64,000 nucleotides of DNA from Candidatus Dormiibacterota bacterium (GCA_955652705.1 CATPBK010000061.1:1-64000), one strand, 5' to 3'; positions 46,637-55,453 are shown, numbered from the stretch's first letter. The notes: generated by a model not told the origin, from the letters alone. Made by a program: numbers and translations.

Positions 46637-46962
46637 AGCTGATCATCGCGGTCGTCCAGGGCGAAGACTCCCAGCAGACCATCCAGGCGCTTTCCAACGC
46701 CGGCTACAGCGTGACCAAGCTGGCTTCCTCGGGGGGCTTCCTGCAGCAGGGGAACGCGACTCTGATGATCGGCGTCGAAGACGATCGGGTGGAGGCGGCG
46801 GTCACGATCATCCGCGAGAACTCACGCGAACGCAGCCGCTTCATGACCCCGTTGCCGCCGCTGGTCGAGCCGGGCGAGCTGTTCATGCCCTACCCGGTCG
46901 AGGTCCAGGTGGGCGGCGCCACGATCTTCGTGGTCAAAGTGGAGAGCTTCGAGAAGCTTTAG
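46633..46962 (+). CDS. Cyclic-di-AMP receptor (DarA/PstA-like) with ATA start
   Basis: 109 residues: KLIIAVVQGEDSQQTIQALSNAGYSVTKLASSGGFLQQGNATLMIGVEDDRVEAAVTII, the DUF970 PII-like fold that binds cyclic di-AMP in Firmicutes, where it also sits next to tmk. Homologs normally begin M-K-L-I-I-A. Here the codon before Lys is ATA at 46633, overlapping the tmk TAA as ATAA. The first standard start in frame (46711) would delete the first strand and the ligand loop, so the ATA reading is preferred. Confidence 0.82.
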   Translation: MKLIIAVVQGEDSQQTIQALSNAGYSVTKLASSGGFLQQGNATLMIGVEDDRVEAAVTIIRENSRERSRFMTPLPPLVEPGELFMPYPVEVQVGGATIFVVKVESFEKL

Positions 46963-46983
46963 CACGGCTGCGGCCCTGGGCGG

Positions 46984-47574
46984 GTGTTTTCTACCGCCCG
47001 GGCGTTGACCAGGTCGGCGATGCTGCAAACTCTCGTGGCCTTGGTCACCCGGAAGCTCGTGGTCATCACGATCCTCTTGCTGGTCGTCGCGGTCATCCCA
47101 GTAACCGCTCAGCCGGTCACGTCCGGCGATGAGAAGATCGCGGCCAGGCAGGTCGCCGGCCAGAAGCAAGCATTCAGCTCGGACGGCGATGCGCTGATCT
47201 CTCGCCTCCAGCATGCGGAGTCCACCTGCGACCTGACTCTCGTCGCGCTCGTGAAGGCTGCGGGACTGTCCGCGGACGACATGGGGCCGATCCTCGACAC
47301 GGCCCGTGCCAAGCTCGACGCCGGAGTGGCGCCGCTCGTGGCCAGGGTCCAAACGGACGAAGCTGAAATCACGAACGCAAGGGTCTTCACGAAGCAGGAG
47401 TTGGCGGATCAGCGGGGAGACCTGGCCTTGATCCAGGCCACAGCGCTGAGCAATGCCGAATCCACCGGCACCGTCGCTGTCCTCTGTCAGGAGATCAGGG
47501 TCGAGGTCGAACAAGGCGTCGCAGCCGCCCAGCGGCGGTTGCCCGGCGGAGGTGCAGGCGGCGACGGCGACTAG
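46984..47574 (+). CDS. Exported or membrane-anchored helical protein, function unknown
   Basis: 196 residues from a GTG; an ATG at 47020 is equally plausible. A hydrophobic segment near 25-43 (KLVVITILLLVVAVIPVTA) is a signal anchor or signal peptide. The rest is Ala-rich and mostly helical with two cysteines (STCDLTLVALVKAAGL and VLCQEIRVEVEQGV) that could pair. No family recognised. It is followed 48 bases later by an ABC exporter gene. Confidence 0.5.
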   Translation: MFSTARALTRSAMLQTLVALVTRKLVVITILLLVVAVIPVTAQPVTSGDEKIAARQVAGQKQAFSSDGDALISRLQHAESTCDLTLVALVKAAGLSADDMGPILDTARAKLDAGVAPLVARVQTDEAEITNARVFTKQELADQRGDLALIQATALSNAESTGTVAVLCQEIRVEVEQGVAAAQRRLPGGGAGGDGD

Positions 47575-47622
47575 CCGGGCGAGCCTCGTGCGAATGATGC
47601 AGACCCGGGACGCCAGGGCGAC

Positions 47623-49938
47623 GTGATCTTTGTCCAGGGCCTCCGGAAGCGTTTTGGTGCCGTCCAGGCGGTTGACGGCGTCGATCTCAAGGTGGAGGGA
47701 GGCGAGATCCTGCTTCTGCTCGGCCAAAACGGCGCCGGCAAGTCGACCACGCTGCGCTGCCTGGGCGGCATCCTACGGCCGGACTCGGGCGAGATCCGCT
47801 TCGACGACCTCCGAGTCCCGGAGGACATCGACCGCGTCCGGCGCTCGCTGGGCGTCGTGCCCGACCAGGCTCGCCTCTACGGCCGCAACACCGCGTTCGA
47901 GTACCTAGACCACTTCGGCCGCCTCTACGGAATGCCCGAGGCCGCGCGGCGCCGCCGCATTCGCGAGCTCCTCGAACGGTTCGAGCTCGAGGAGGCAGCG
48001 GGCCGCGTCCTCTACACCTATTCACGCGGAATGGCCCAGAAGGTGGCGCTGATCCGCGCCACGCTGCACGAGCCAACCTGGCTCTTCTGCGACGAGCCCA
48101 CGGTCGGGCTCGATCCCGTGGCGGCCGCCGACATGCGCCGCTACCTGCAGGAGCAGCGCGACCGGGGCGCGGCGGTCATCGTGACGACGCATCAGCTCGC
48201 CGAAGCCGAGCTGCTGGCGGATCGCATCGCCATCATGCGCGGGGGCCACGTGGTGGCCGCGGGCAGCCTGCCGGAGCTGCGCCGCTGGGCCGGCGCCGAG
48301 CGCCGGTTCACCGCTCGCCTGGCCGGTGGCCGCACCGTCTCTTATACGGCCGGCTGGCAGGTGGCTGACGAGGAGCTGGCCCGGCGGGCCGCCGAGCTCC
48401 AGGACCGCCTGGCTGCGGAGGGCACGCCGTACCTGGAGCTGCGTGAGGAGGCGCAGGGCCTGGAAGCCGTCTACCTGAAGGCCATGGAGGAGCCCGCGCC
48501 GCCGGCGTCGGAGCCGTCTGCTCCGGCTCCGATACCCGGCGTCCGGCCGCGCCGGATGTTCGCCTCCCTGGCGGGCCAGGGCCGACGGCTGCGCGAGTTC
48601 CTGCCCTTCTACGTTGCCTCCTGGTGGCGTCGCGGTGACCTCTCCTGGGTCATGTACCTGAACGCCTTCGTCCTGCTCCTGGTCGCGGTGGTCGCGCTCT
48701 TCGGCAGCATCCCCGCCGTGGTCGGTGCATTCGCCGGCCGGGCCGCTGGGTCTGGCGTGTCGGTGGCGGGACTGCTGCTGCCCCTCTTCTTCATGTCCTT
48801 CGCGCTCCTGGAGTCGATCAAGAGCTCCATCGGCATCTGGTGGGAGAAAGCGCAGCAATCCCTGGAAGTCCTTCTCTACACGCCCCTCGACGACCCGTCG
48901 CTGGTCTGGCTCGAGGTCTTGCCCGGACTCGTGGTCAGCACCGTCTACGTGACCGCCTGGATGGCGGCCGGGATGGGCCTGATGGCCCTCTTCGGACGGC
49001 CGGCGCCGTGGGACCTGCTGGCGATCTTCACCCTGGTCGCGGCCGCGACCGCGTACTGGGCCGCGATGGGCCGGATGCTCGGGTTCATGCTCTTCCCCCG
49101 CGAGGGGGCGGCGGGCGGCGCCTGGTCTTTCCTGCTCTCGCCGATCTCGGCCGCGGTGGCGGACATCCCGCTCGCACTCTTCGTGTTCCGTTCTCCGCTG
49201 GCCCCGGCCTCGCTCGCTCTCCCCTTTGCCGCCTGCCTGGTCCTGACGGTCATCACGGGCGCCACCTTCGACCGCGAGCGGCTCCTGGAGAGCGGCGTCG
49301 GCCGGGAACGCCCACGACGCCGCTGGCTGCCCACCGCGGCTCTCCGCCGCCACGCCGCGGCTCTCGCTCTCGGGCTGGCCTTAGCCGCCGTCCCGGCCGG
49401 GACAGGCGCCGTGCTCGCCGCCGGCGCGCATGCGCATTCCTGGGCCGAGGTGGCGGCAGTGGCCCGTGGAGGCCAGCCTTCCGATCCCGCGGCGCCGGGC
49501 TCGCGGTCCTTCGTGCTCGAGGTGCCGAGCTCCACCGTGACTGTCGCCTCTTCGCTCCTGGCCGGCGTCGTGGCGACCTTCGGCCTGATGCTGCTGCTCT
49601 TGGCGGTGACTTTCGCCGCCTTCTTCCTGCTCGGAGTCCCCGAGCTCCTGTTGCTTCCGGTCGTGGCTGTCCTCTGGGGCGTGCAGGTGAGCTTTGGACC
49701 CACAGCACCGCTCCAGGACTGGCTCGGCCTCGGCGCCGGCCTTGCGCTGCTGGCGCTGACTGTCAACACGGCGGCCGGCATTCCTCTCTACACGGCGCTA
49801 GCGTTCGGCGCGGGCTCCCGCGTGGAGCGCCTGCGCGCTGCCTGGAGCGACTACTTCGCGCTTTACCGGGGTCTTGTCATTCCAGCCTGCGCGGGCTTCG
49901 GCCTGGTCGTGGCCGGGCTCCTTCTCTTCACCCGCTAA
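47623..49938 (+). CDS. ABC transporter with ATPase and permease fused in one chain
   Basis: 771 residues. ATPase domain about 1-225: Walker A GQNGAGKST near 34, signature YSRGMAQKV near 130, Walker B LFCDEPTVGLDP near 150, H-loop VTTHQLAEAELLADRIAIM near 186. From about 325 a membrane part has roughly ten hydrophobic helices (YLNAFVLLLVAVVALFG, GLLLPLFFMSFALLESI, LLLLAVTFAAFFLLGVPELLLLPVVAVLW). NatA-type ATPases are normally separate from their ABC-2 permease. Starts with GTG. Substrate unknown. The stop codon touches the left arm of the 49938-50139 inverted repeat. Confidence 0.88.
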   Translation: MIFVQGLRKRFGAVQAVDGVDLKVEGGEILLLLGQNGAGKSTTLRCLGGILRPDSGEIRFDDLRVPEDIDRVRRSLGVVPDQARLYGRNTAFEYLDHFGRLYGMPEAARRRRIRELLERFELEEAAGRVLYTYSRGMAQKVALIRATLHEPTWLFCDEPTVGLDPVAAADMRRYLQEQRDRGAAVIVTTHQLAEAELLADRIAIMRGGHVVAAGSLPELRRWAGAERRFTARLAGGRTVSYTAGWQVADEELARRAAELQDRLAAEGTPYLELREEAQGLEAVYLKAMEEPAPPASEPSAPAPIPGVRPRRMFASLAGQGRRLREFLPFYVASWWRRGDLSWVMYLNAFVLLLVAVVALFGSIPAVVGAFAGRAAGSGVSVAGLLLPLFFMSFALLESIKSSIGIWWEKAQQSLEVLLYTPLDDPSLVWLEVLPGLVVSTVYVTAWMAAGMGLMALFGRPAPWDLLAIFTLVAAATAYWAAMGRMLGFMLFPREGAAGGAWSFLLSPISAAVADIPLALFVFRSPLAPASLALPFAACLVLTVITGATFDRERLLESGVGRERPRRRWLPTAALRRHAAALALGLALAAVPAGTGAVLAAGAHAHSWAEVAAVARGGQPSDPAAPGSRSFVLEVPSSTVTVASSLLAGVVATFGLMLLLLAVTFAAFFLLGVPELLLLPVVAVLWGVQVSFGPTAPLQDWLGLGAGLALLALTVNTAAGIPLYTALAFGAGSRVERLRAAWSDYFALYRGLVIPACAGFGLVVAGLLLFTR

Positions 49939-50139
49939 GCAGGCCGCTGAAAAAGAGGTTCCCCGGCCCTGCGGGCCGTGCGTCGGCGCTGAGTCGCCCT
50001 GACGGCCGATCCGTCAGTCGGCTCGTCCGCTCCTCAGTCAGGCAGCTTTGGCTGCGATCCTTCCGGTGCTCCGTCGCCTTCGCCGGCTCGGCTCGCCAGG
50101 ATCCGCTCAGCCCTCGACGCCCTTTTTCAGCGCCCTGCT
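49938..50139. repeat. 202-bp element bounded by 18-bp inverted repeats
   Basis: AGCAGGCCGCTGAAAAAG (49938-49955) pairs with CTTTTTCAGCGCCCTGCT (50122-50139), 17 of 18 positions. Inside are GGCCGATCCGTCAGTCGGCTC and CGGCTCGGCTCGCCAGGATC; the latter is also in the 52019-52234 element. It lies between convergent genes and overlaps the 3' end of the minus-strand gene by 13 bases, so it could serve as a two-way terminator or be a small mobile element. Confidence 0.7.
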
Positions 50140-50879
50140 GGCCGCTCCGCCGCCAGCTTCACGACCGCGGCGACGAGCGTGGCGTTGCCCTCGGCTGTCC
50201 GTCCGTCCTCCAGCTCGCCCGTGTCTTCCAGTCCGATCCGGACGTCGCGTCCGAGGCCGAGGCCGTAGCGGATCACGGCCCAGGTGGCGGGGCCGAAACC
50301 GTGATAGAGGCGCCGCGCACCTGGCGCGCCGGTGTCAAGGACCGCGTCGATCGCCTGCGCGGACCGAACGGCTGCCGCGGCGTCTTCATCCGGCGTTTCG
50401 ACGAGCAGCCTGGTCGCGCTCCCGGCGAGGTTGGACTGGACCAGCAGCTCGGCGTCGACCGCCGTCGCCAGGCCGGGCTCGTAGCCGATGCCGATCCGGG
50501 CCAGCAGGTGGCAGAGCTCGACAGCGCCGGCCTCCGAGAAGTTAACCGAAGCGAAGTCCGGCCGGCCCGCGGGCGGCAGCTCTCCCCAGGTCGCGACCAG
50601 GTAGGCGCGCCGGCCCGGGTCGGTCTCGATGGAGGCGGCGGTCGTCACGCCGACCGGCACGCCGGGGCACACCGCCCGGATCGCGGTCAGCGCGGCCGAC
50701 TGGTCGTCGGCGGCCAGACTCTGGGCGCCCTGGCGATTCCGCGGATGCACGTGAAGCGCCTGTGCGCCCGCGTCCACTGCCGCCCGCGCCTCCGCGGCCA
50801 GCTGCTCGGGCGTGAGCGGGATGGCCGGGTGCTCGCGCCGGTCGCGGGCGCCGTTCAGGCACGCCTTGATGAGAGCTAG
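50127..50879 (-). CDS. BKACE-family (DUF849) beta-keto acid cleavage enzyme with non-standard start
   Basis: About 250 residues: LIKACLNGARDRREHPAIPLTPEQLAAEARAAVDAGAQALHVHPRN at the N-terminus, where HVHPR carries zinc ligands, VGVTTAASIETDP in the middle and a late RIGLEDTGELEDGRTAEGNATLV near 215. BKACE enzymes condense or cleave beta-keto acids with acetyl-CoA. The family N-terminus M-x-L-I-K-A-x-L-N-G begins at CTA (50877-50879), overlapping the acyl-CoA dehydrogenase TAG as CTAG. The only ATG/GTG upstream would overlap that gene by about 230 bases. CTC or ATC just inside are alternatives. Confidence 0.78.
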   Translation of the reverse strand, partial: LALIKACLNGARDRREHPAIPLTPEQLAAEARAAVDAGAQALHVHPRNRQGAQSLAADDQSAALTAIRAVCPGVPVGVTTAASIETDPGRRAYLVATWGELPPAGRPDFASVNFSEAGAVELCHLLARIGIGYEPGLATAVDAELLVQSNLAGSATRLLVETPDEDAAAAVRSAQAIDAVLDTGAPGARRLYHGFGPATWAVIRYGLGLGRDVRIGLEDTGELEDGRTAEGNATLVAAVVKLAAERPAGR

Positions 50880-52006
50880 AGGTCGAGCGACTGCGCCACC
50901 AGCTCGCGGTGATAGGTGGCGTCTCCCAACGTCACCTCGGAGGCCTTGGCCCGCTTGAAGTAGAGGTGCATGTCGTGCTCCCAGGTGAAGCCGATACCGC
51001 CATGCACCTGGATGCCGTTGCCCGCGATGTTGCGGTAGGCGTCCGACGTGTAGGCCTTGGCTATCGAGGCGGCCACCGGCCGGTCGGGAGCGTCGGCGTC
51101 GACCGCCCACGCCGCGTAGTAGGTGACCGAGCGGGCGCTCTCCACCTCCAGCAGCATGTCGGCCAGCTTGTGCGACACAGCCTGGTAGATGCCGATCGGC
51201 TTGCCGAACTGTTGGCGGGTCTTGGCGTACTCGACCGAGGCCTCCATGACCTGCGCGGCGCCGCCCACCATCTCCGCACAGAGCCCGGCGGTCGCCGCGT
51301 CCAGCGCTCGCTTGAGCGGCGTCCAGCCTTTGTCCGGCTCGCCCATCAGCGCGTCAGCCGGCAGGGTCACGCCTTCGAACTTGACCTCGTACCAGCGGTG
51401 CGTCATGTCCATGGTGGAGAGCGGCTTCACGGTCATCCCGGCCGGCCGGCCCTTGACCAGGAAGAGGGTGATGCCATCCTCGCCCGCGCCCCGGGTGCGG
51501 GCGGCCACGACGAGGTAGTCGGCGACTCCCGCGCCGGGCACGAAGAGCTTGGTCCCGTCCAGCTTCCAGCCCTCGCCGGCACGCTGGGCGGCCAGTGCGA
51601 CACCCTCCGCGTCCCAGCGGCCCGTGGGCTCGGTGAAGGCGACGGTGGCGCGGGCCTCGCCCCTCGCGATCAGGGGCAGGACCTCCTTTTTCTGGGCGTC
51701 GGTGCCCGCTTCGAGCAGGGCCGGGACGGCCATCGCCATGGTCTCGAAAAAGGGACCGGGAACCAGGTAGCGGCCCGTCTCCTCGAGCACCACCACCAGG
51801 TCCAGGAAGCTTCCGAAACCGCCGTAGTGCTCGGGTATGCCCAGCGCGGTCCAGCCCTGGGCCGCGACCTTCTTCCAGAGGTCGGGATCGTAGGCGTCCT
51901 CCGTCTCCATCACCTTGCGAACGAAAGAGCTCGGGCTCTCCTTGGCAAGGAAGTCGCGGGCGGTTCGCCGGAGCATCTCCTGCTCCTCCGAAAACGCGAA
52001 ATCCAT
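50876..52006 (-). CDS. Acyl-CoA dehydrogenase
   Basis: 376 residues with the standard three-domain fold: DFAFSEEQEMLRRTARDFLAKE at the N-terminus, EHYGGFGSFLDLVVVLEETGR near 58, VAFTEPTGRWDAEGVAL near 118, and GNGIQVHGGIGFTWEHDMHLYFKRAKASE near 330. It oxidises an acyl-CoA with FAD and passes electrons to ETF. The catalytic Glu region is the usual C-terminal G-x-G-x-T-x-E. It lies upstream of BKACE and downstream of a second acyl-CoA dehydrogenase; such pairs often form heterotetramers in steroid or branched-acid breakdown. Substrate unknown. Confidence 0.92.
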   Translation of the reverse strand: MDFAFSEEQEMLRRTARDFLAKESPSSFVRKVMETEDAYDPDLWKKVAAQGWTALGIPEHYGGFGSFLDLVVVLEETGRYLVPGPFFETMAMAVPALLEAGTDAQKKEVLPLIARGEARATVAFTEPTGRWDAEGVALAAQRAGEGWKLDGTKLFVPGAGVADYLVVAARTRGAGEDGITLFLVKGRPAGMTVKPLSTMDMTHRWYEVKFEGVTLPADALMGEPDKGWTPLKRALDAATAGLCAEMVGGAAQVMEASVEYAKTRQQFGKPIGIYQAVSHKLADMLLEVESARSVTYYAAWAVDADAPDRPVAASIAKAYTSDAYRNIAGNGIQVHGGIGFTWEHDMHLYFKRAKASEVTLGDATYHRELVAQSLDL

Positions 52007-52018
52007 GCTGGACGGATT

Positions 52019-52234
52019 CTAGGGGTGCGACCGAAAAAGGATCCGCGCCTCGATTTCGAGGCGCCGCCGGCCATCTGGCGCCCTGGCGGCCGATCCGGGT
52101 GTCGGCTCACGTGTATGCCCGACTCCACGATGCTCGCTCACGAATCTACTGATTCGCTCGCTGCGCCTCCTCCTACGGCTCGGCTCGCCAGGATCGCCAC
52201 CTGGCTCGGCCACCCTTTTCGGCCCCACCCCTAG
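52019..52234. repeat. 216-bp element bounded by imperfect 22-bp inverted repeats
   Basis: CTAGGGGTG at 52019-52027 pairs exactly with CACCCCTAG at 52226-52234; including the following CCGAAAA block, 19 of 22 positions pair. Inside are GCGCCTCGATTTCGAGGCGC (a perfect hairpin near 52045-52064), GGCCATCTGGCGCCC (shared with 13084-13285) and CGGCTCGGCTCGCCAGGATC (shared with 49938-50139). It sits between two same-strand acyl-CoA dehydrogenase genes. 52235-52293 has no visible feature. Confidence 0.68.
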
Positions 52235-52293
52235 GTTGGACGCGGGCAATGGCGTTGATGTGGCGCCCCGACCTCGAGACGAGGCGGTGGAAG

Positions 52294-53508
52294 CTAGCGG
52301 CTTCGGGGGAGGCCGAGCACCCGCTCGGCGATGATGTTCCGGAGCACCTCCGAGGTCCCGGCCTCGATCGTGTTCGCGCGCGAGCGCAGGAACGAGTACT
52401 GCCAGCTGCCTCCGTCGCGAACCTGCCCGAACGGCCCCATGAGGTCGATGGCCGTCTCTGTCATCCGCTGGTTGAGCTCGGACCACATCATCTTCATGAG
52501 CGAGCCCTCGGGCCCGGGGATGCCGTCCTTCATGATCTTGGTGATCGCCCGGTAGCCGTTCAGCTGGAGCGCCCGTGCCTCGATGTGGTGCTGGGCGATG
52601 CGCTGGCGCGCCAGGCGCTCGCCGCCGCGCCCGAGCTTCCGCGCGTGCTCGGCGACCTCCCCGATCGTGACCTGCGCCTGCGTGGCCAGGGCCATGCCCA
52701 GCGTGCCGCGCTCATGCAGCAGCGTGGTCATCGCCACCGCCCAACCCTCGCCCGCCTCGCCGAGGATCTGGGACTTGGGCACCTTGACGTCGGTGAAGAA
52801 GATCTCGTTGAACTCGGCGTCGCCGGTGATCTGGACCAGCGGCCGGACCTCGATGCCAGGGCTCTCCATGTCAACCAACAGGTAGGTGAGCCCTGCCCGC
52901 GGGTTGTCAGCCGGCTTCTCGCGAGCCAGCAGCAGGCACCACTTCGCAACGTGCGCGAGCGTGGTCCAGACCTTCTGGCCGTTGACGACGTAGTGATCGC
53001 CACGGTCTTCGGCTCGGGTCCGCAGGGCCGAGAGATCGCTGCCGGCGTTGGGCTCGGAGAAGCCCTGGCACCAGATCTCGTCGGCGCTCAAGAGCGGCTC
53101 CAGGTAGCGGCGCTTCTGCTCGTCGGTGCCATGCGTGATGACGACGGGCCCGCCCATGCCGAGCCCGATCACGTTGATGGGCTGGGGCGCACGGGCGGCG
53201 ATGGTCTCCTGGTTGAAGATGAGCTGCTCCATCAGGGTGGCGCCGCGCCCCCCGTACTCCTTGGGCCAGCCGATCCCGACGTAGCCGGCCTCGTGCAGCT
53301 TCTTCTGCCAGGCCCGACGCTTGTCAATCCACTCTTTCAAGGGGGGAGGGCCCCCCTCCGCGCCAGCCGGGCGAAGCCCTTCCCCTGGCGCTCCCCCCCG
53401 TTGACCGGCCGACTCAGGCTCTTCCGCTTCAGTAGGGGCGTTGGCCTTGAGCCAGGTCCGGACCTCATCGCGGAAGGCCTTCTCGGTTGGGCTGAGCTCG
53501 AAATCCAT
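52294..53508 (-). CDS. Acyl-CoA dehydrogenase with in-frame palindromic insert
   Basis: 404 residues: DFELSPTEKAFRDEVRTWLKANAP at the N-terminus, AGYVGIGWPKEYGGRGATLMEQLIFNQE near 73-100, CQGFSEPNAGSDLSALRTRAE near 148 and a C-terminal RSRANTIEAGTSEVLRNIIAERVLGLPR. This is the long subclass found in steroid and acyl side-chain oxidation. Residues about 35-57 (AGQRGGAPGEGLRPAGAEGGPPPL) come from an inserted repeat in the loop before RAWQKKLHEAGY, where relatives have few residues. It probably partners with the shorter dehydrogenase downstream. Confidence 0.9.
   Translation of the reverse strand: MDFELSPTEKAFRDEVRTWLKANAPTEAEEPESAGQRGGAPGEGLRPAGAEGGPPPLKEWIDKRRAWQKKLHEAGYVGIGWPKEYGGRGATLMEQLIFNQETIAARAPQPINVIGLGMGGPVVITHGTDEQKRRYLEPLLSADEIWCQGFSEPNAGSDLSALRTRAEDRGDHYVVNGQKVWTTLAHVAKWCLLLAREKPADNPRAGLTYLLVDMESPGIEVRPLVQITGDAEFNEIFFTDVKVPKSQILGEAGEGWAVAMTTLLHERGTLGMALATQAQVTIGEVAEHARKLGRGGERLARQRIAQHHIEARALQLNGYRAITKIMKDGIPGPEGSLMKMMWSELNQRMTETAIDLMGPFGQVRDGGSWQYSFLRSRANTIEAGTSEVLRNIIAERVLGLPRSR
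53338..53403 (-). repeat. In-frame palindromic element, copy inside an acyl-CoA dehydrogenase
   Basis: 66 bases in the gene's own reading frame and in the same orientation and phase as the carAB copy (QRGGAPGEGLRPAGAEGGPPPL against [21 protein letters not shown]). The hairpin stem is GCGCCAG/CTGGCGC in place of GCGTCGCG/CGCGACGC, that is, different bases but still paired. The G/C palindrome is GGAGGGGGGCCCTCCCCCC-like. Base identity to the others is lower than structural similarity. Confidence 0.75.
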
Positions 53509-53534
53509 CTTAAGAAAGGTAACCCTAGCGTTCT

Positions 53535-54437
53535 CTATGCGATCCGCGGCGCGAGCTCCTTCATCAGCAGCTCCAGCGCGTCGTCGTCGTCGAGCAAGAA
53601 GTGCTGCAGCTGCCAGCGGGTGACCCCGGCCTCGAGGTAGGGACGCATCTGCTCGGCGATCTGCTCCGCCGTCCCGGCAAAGCGGCTACTCACCACTTCG
53701 CGAGGGCTCATCCCTCGCAGCGAGGGCAGGAACTCGCCGAGCTGGGCCGCCCGATCCAGGACCTCGGCCTCGTTACGGCCGATGACGCAGGTGGTCTGGA
53801 CGGAGCGACTGATCGTCCCCGGGTCTCGACCGAGCTCGCGGCAGTAACCCTCGAGCACCTCGCATTTGTGGCGGTAGGTCTCGACGTCGGGCCGGTTCCC
53901 GATGCCCCAGTGGTCGGCCTCTCGGGCGACGGTCCGCAGGGTGCGCTGCTCACCGCCTCCGCCCACCAGCAGCGGGATCTTGCCGCGCGGCGGCTTCGGG
54001 TTGGACTTCTCCCAGACCTCGCGGATGATCGCGATGCCATGGTCGAGAAGGTCCATGCGCTCCTTCAAGGAGGGGAACGGGATGTGGACTGCTTCGTGCT
54101 CCGCCTCGTACCAGCCGGCGCCCACGCCCAGGACCAGGCGGCCTCCGCTCAAGATGTCGACGGAGGTCGCCATCCGGGCCAGCACCGCGGGCGGCCGGAA
54201 GGTCATCGGCGAGACGTTGGGGCCGAAAGTGAGCCGCTCGGTCCACTCCGCGGCGAGCGCCAGGGAGACCCAGGTCTCGATGCACTCGCGTTGGAACTCG
54301 CCCATCACCGAGAAGAAGTGGTCGCTGCGCCAGAGCGACTCGAAGCCGAGCTTCTCGACGACCTCGCAGAGGTGGCGCCAGCGTTCCCAGGTGAGGCCCT
54401 CCTGACCTTCGATCATGATGCTCAGGACGGCCCCCAT
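53535..54437 (-). CDS. LLM-class (F420-dependent-type) oxidoreductase
   Basis: 300 residues with the luciferase-like barrel: EGQEGLTWERWRHLCEVVEKLGFESLWRSDHFF at the N-terminus, FGPNVSPMTFRPPAVLARMATSVDILSGGRLVLGVGAGWYEAEHEA near 80-127, IPLLVGGGGEQRTLRTVAREADHW near 163, and FAGTAEQIAEQMRPYLEAGVTRWQL near 257. Close in pattern to F420-dependent reductases, though FMN use cannot be excluded. Start ATG 54437 overlaps the PHP gene stop by one base (TGATG). Substrate unknown. Confidence 0.88.
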   Translation of the reverse strand: MGAVLSIMIEGQEGLTWERWRHLCEVVEKLGFESLWRSDHFFSVMGEFQRECIETWVSLALAAEWTERLTFGPNVSPMTFRPPAVLARMATSVDILSGGRLVLGVGAGWYEAEHEAVHIPFPSLKERMDLLDHGIAIIREVWEKSNPKPPRGKIPLLVGGGGEQRTLRTVAREADHWGIGNRPDVETYRHKCEVLEGYCRELGRDPGTISRSVQTTCVIGRNEAEVLDRAAQLGEFLPSLRGMSPREVVSSRFAGTAEQIAEQMRPYLEAGVTRWQLQHFLLDDDDALELLMKELAPRIA

Positions 54438-55453
54438 CAGCGCTCTAAGGCTAGATGAGAGAGCAGGTCGGGCAGTTCGAGACAGTTGAGCAGGAGCTCG
54501 GGTCCGACCCCGGCCTGCTGCGCCATCCAGAGGCCCTGGTCGACGTAGTCGAACTCCTCGGGCGCGTGGGCGTCGGAGTCGAGCGTGAGACGGCAGCCGC
54601 AGGCGACGGCCAGCCGGGCCAGCTCCGGCGAGAGGTCCATCCGCGCCGGGTCGCAATCCATCTCCAACGCGGTGTGGTGGCGCGCCGCGTGACGGAAGAC
54701 TTTCTCGAAATCGTAGGTCGCGCCTTCTCGCGTGAGGCGCCGTCCCGTGGGGTGCCCGATCACGTCGACGTGCGGGCTCTCCACCGCTCGCAGCATCCGC
54801 TCCGTCATCGCGGCGGGCTCCTGGCGCAGCTTCATGTGGGGGGAGGCGATCACCACCTCGAGCTCGGCGAGGGTGTCATCGGGGAGGTCGAGCCGGCCGT
54901 CCTCGAGGATGTCGACCTCGATCCCGCGCAGGATCGCGAAGCCGCCCAGCTGCTCGCTAGCACGGGCGATCTCGAGCGCTTGAGCCGCCAGGCGCTCCGG
55001 CCCCAGCCCGTTGACGACGGTGATGCGCGGCGAGTGGTCGGTGATCGCCACGTATGAGTAGCCTCGCGCGCGTGCAGCCGCGGCCATCTCCAGGATGGTC
55101 GCCCGGCCGTCGCTCCAGTCGCTGTGGCAATGGAGGTCGCCGCGCAGGAATCCCGGTGCCGGGATCGCCTGAAGGTCCGCCGGCTGCGACTCGCCTGCCT
55201 CCTCCCGGAGCCGATCGAGGTAAGCGCTCCGGCCCGTGTCGACCAGCTCGGTCAGCACTTTGGCGATCCCGGATCCGACGCCGTCGATCGACTCCAGGCG
55301 GCCGGCCGCGCGCAGCGCCGCAAGATCGGGTTGAAGGCGGTTCAAATTGGTCGCCGCCCGGCTGAAGGCGCGGACCCGGTGACCCTGCTCGGGGACGTGG
55401 CGGAGCCGGTACGCGATCTCGGCGAGTACGGTGGCCGCCTCCCTGGAGTTCAA
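54437..55453 (-). CDS. PHP-domain phosphoesterase with PolX-like N-terminus but no polymerase domain
   Basis: 338 residues. The N-terminal ~85 residues ([36 protein letters not shown]...SIDGVGSGIAKVLTELV) match the helix-hairpin-helix start of bacterial PolX. From about 105 the PHP domain follows: LRGDLHCHSDWSDGRATILEM, SYVAITDHS, RGIEVDILEDG, VDVIGHPTGR, DSDAHAPEEF, all metal-site motifs. The nucleotidyltransferase palm between them is missing (PolX is about 570 residues). The TTG start overlaps the methyltransferase stop as TTGA. Confidence 0.82.
   Translation of the reverse strand: MNSREAATVLAEIAYRLRHVPEQGHRVRAFSRAATNLNRLQPDLAALRAAGRLESIDGVGSGIAKVLTELVDTGRSAYLDRLREEAGESQPADLQAIPAPGFLRGDLHCHSDWSDGRATILEMAAAARARGYSYVAITDHSPRITVVNGLGPERLAAQALEIARASEQLGGFAILRGIEVDILEDGRLDLPDDTLAELEVVIASPHMKLRQEPAAMTERMLRAVESPHVDVIGHPTGRRLTREGATYDFEKVFRHAARHHTALEMDCDPARMDLSPELARLAVACGCRLTLDSDAHAPEEFDYVDQGLWMAQQAGVGPELLLNCLELPDLLSHLALER

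Noticed and set aside
49938-50139. Reading the inverted-repeat element as an insertion sequence
   Set aside because: It is only about 200 bp with no transposase frame and no clear short target duplication; at most a non-autonomous element.
50876-51110. Longer BKACE start overlapping the acyl-CoA dehydrogenase by ~235 bases
   Set aside because: The extra residues are Arg/Gly-rich shadow translation, while the family N-terminus starts exactly at the CTAG junction.
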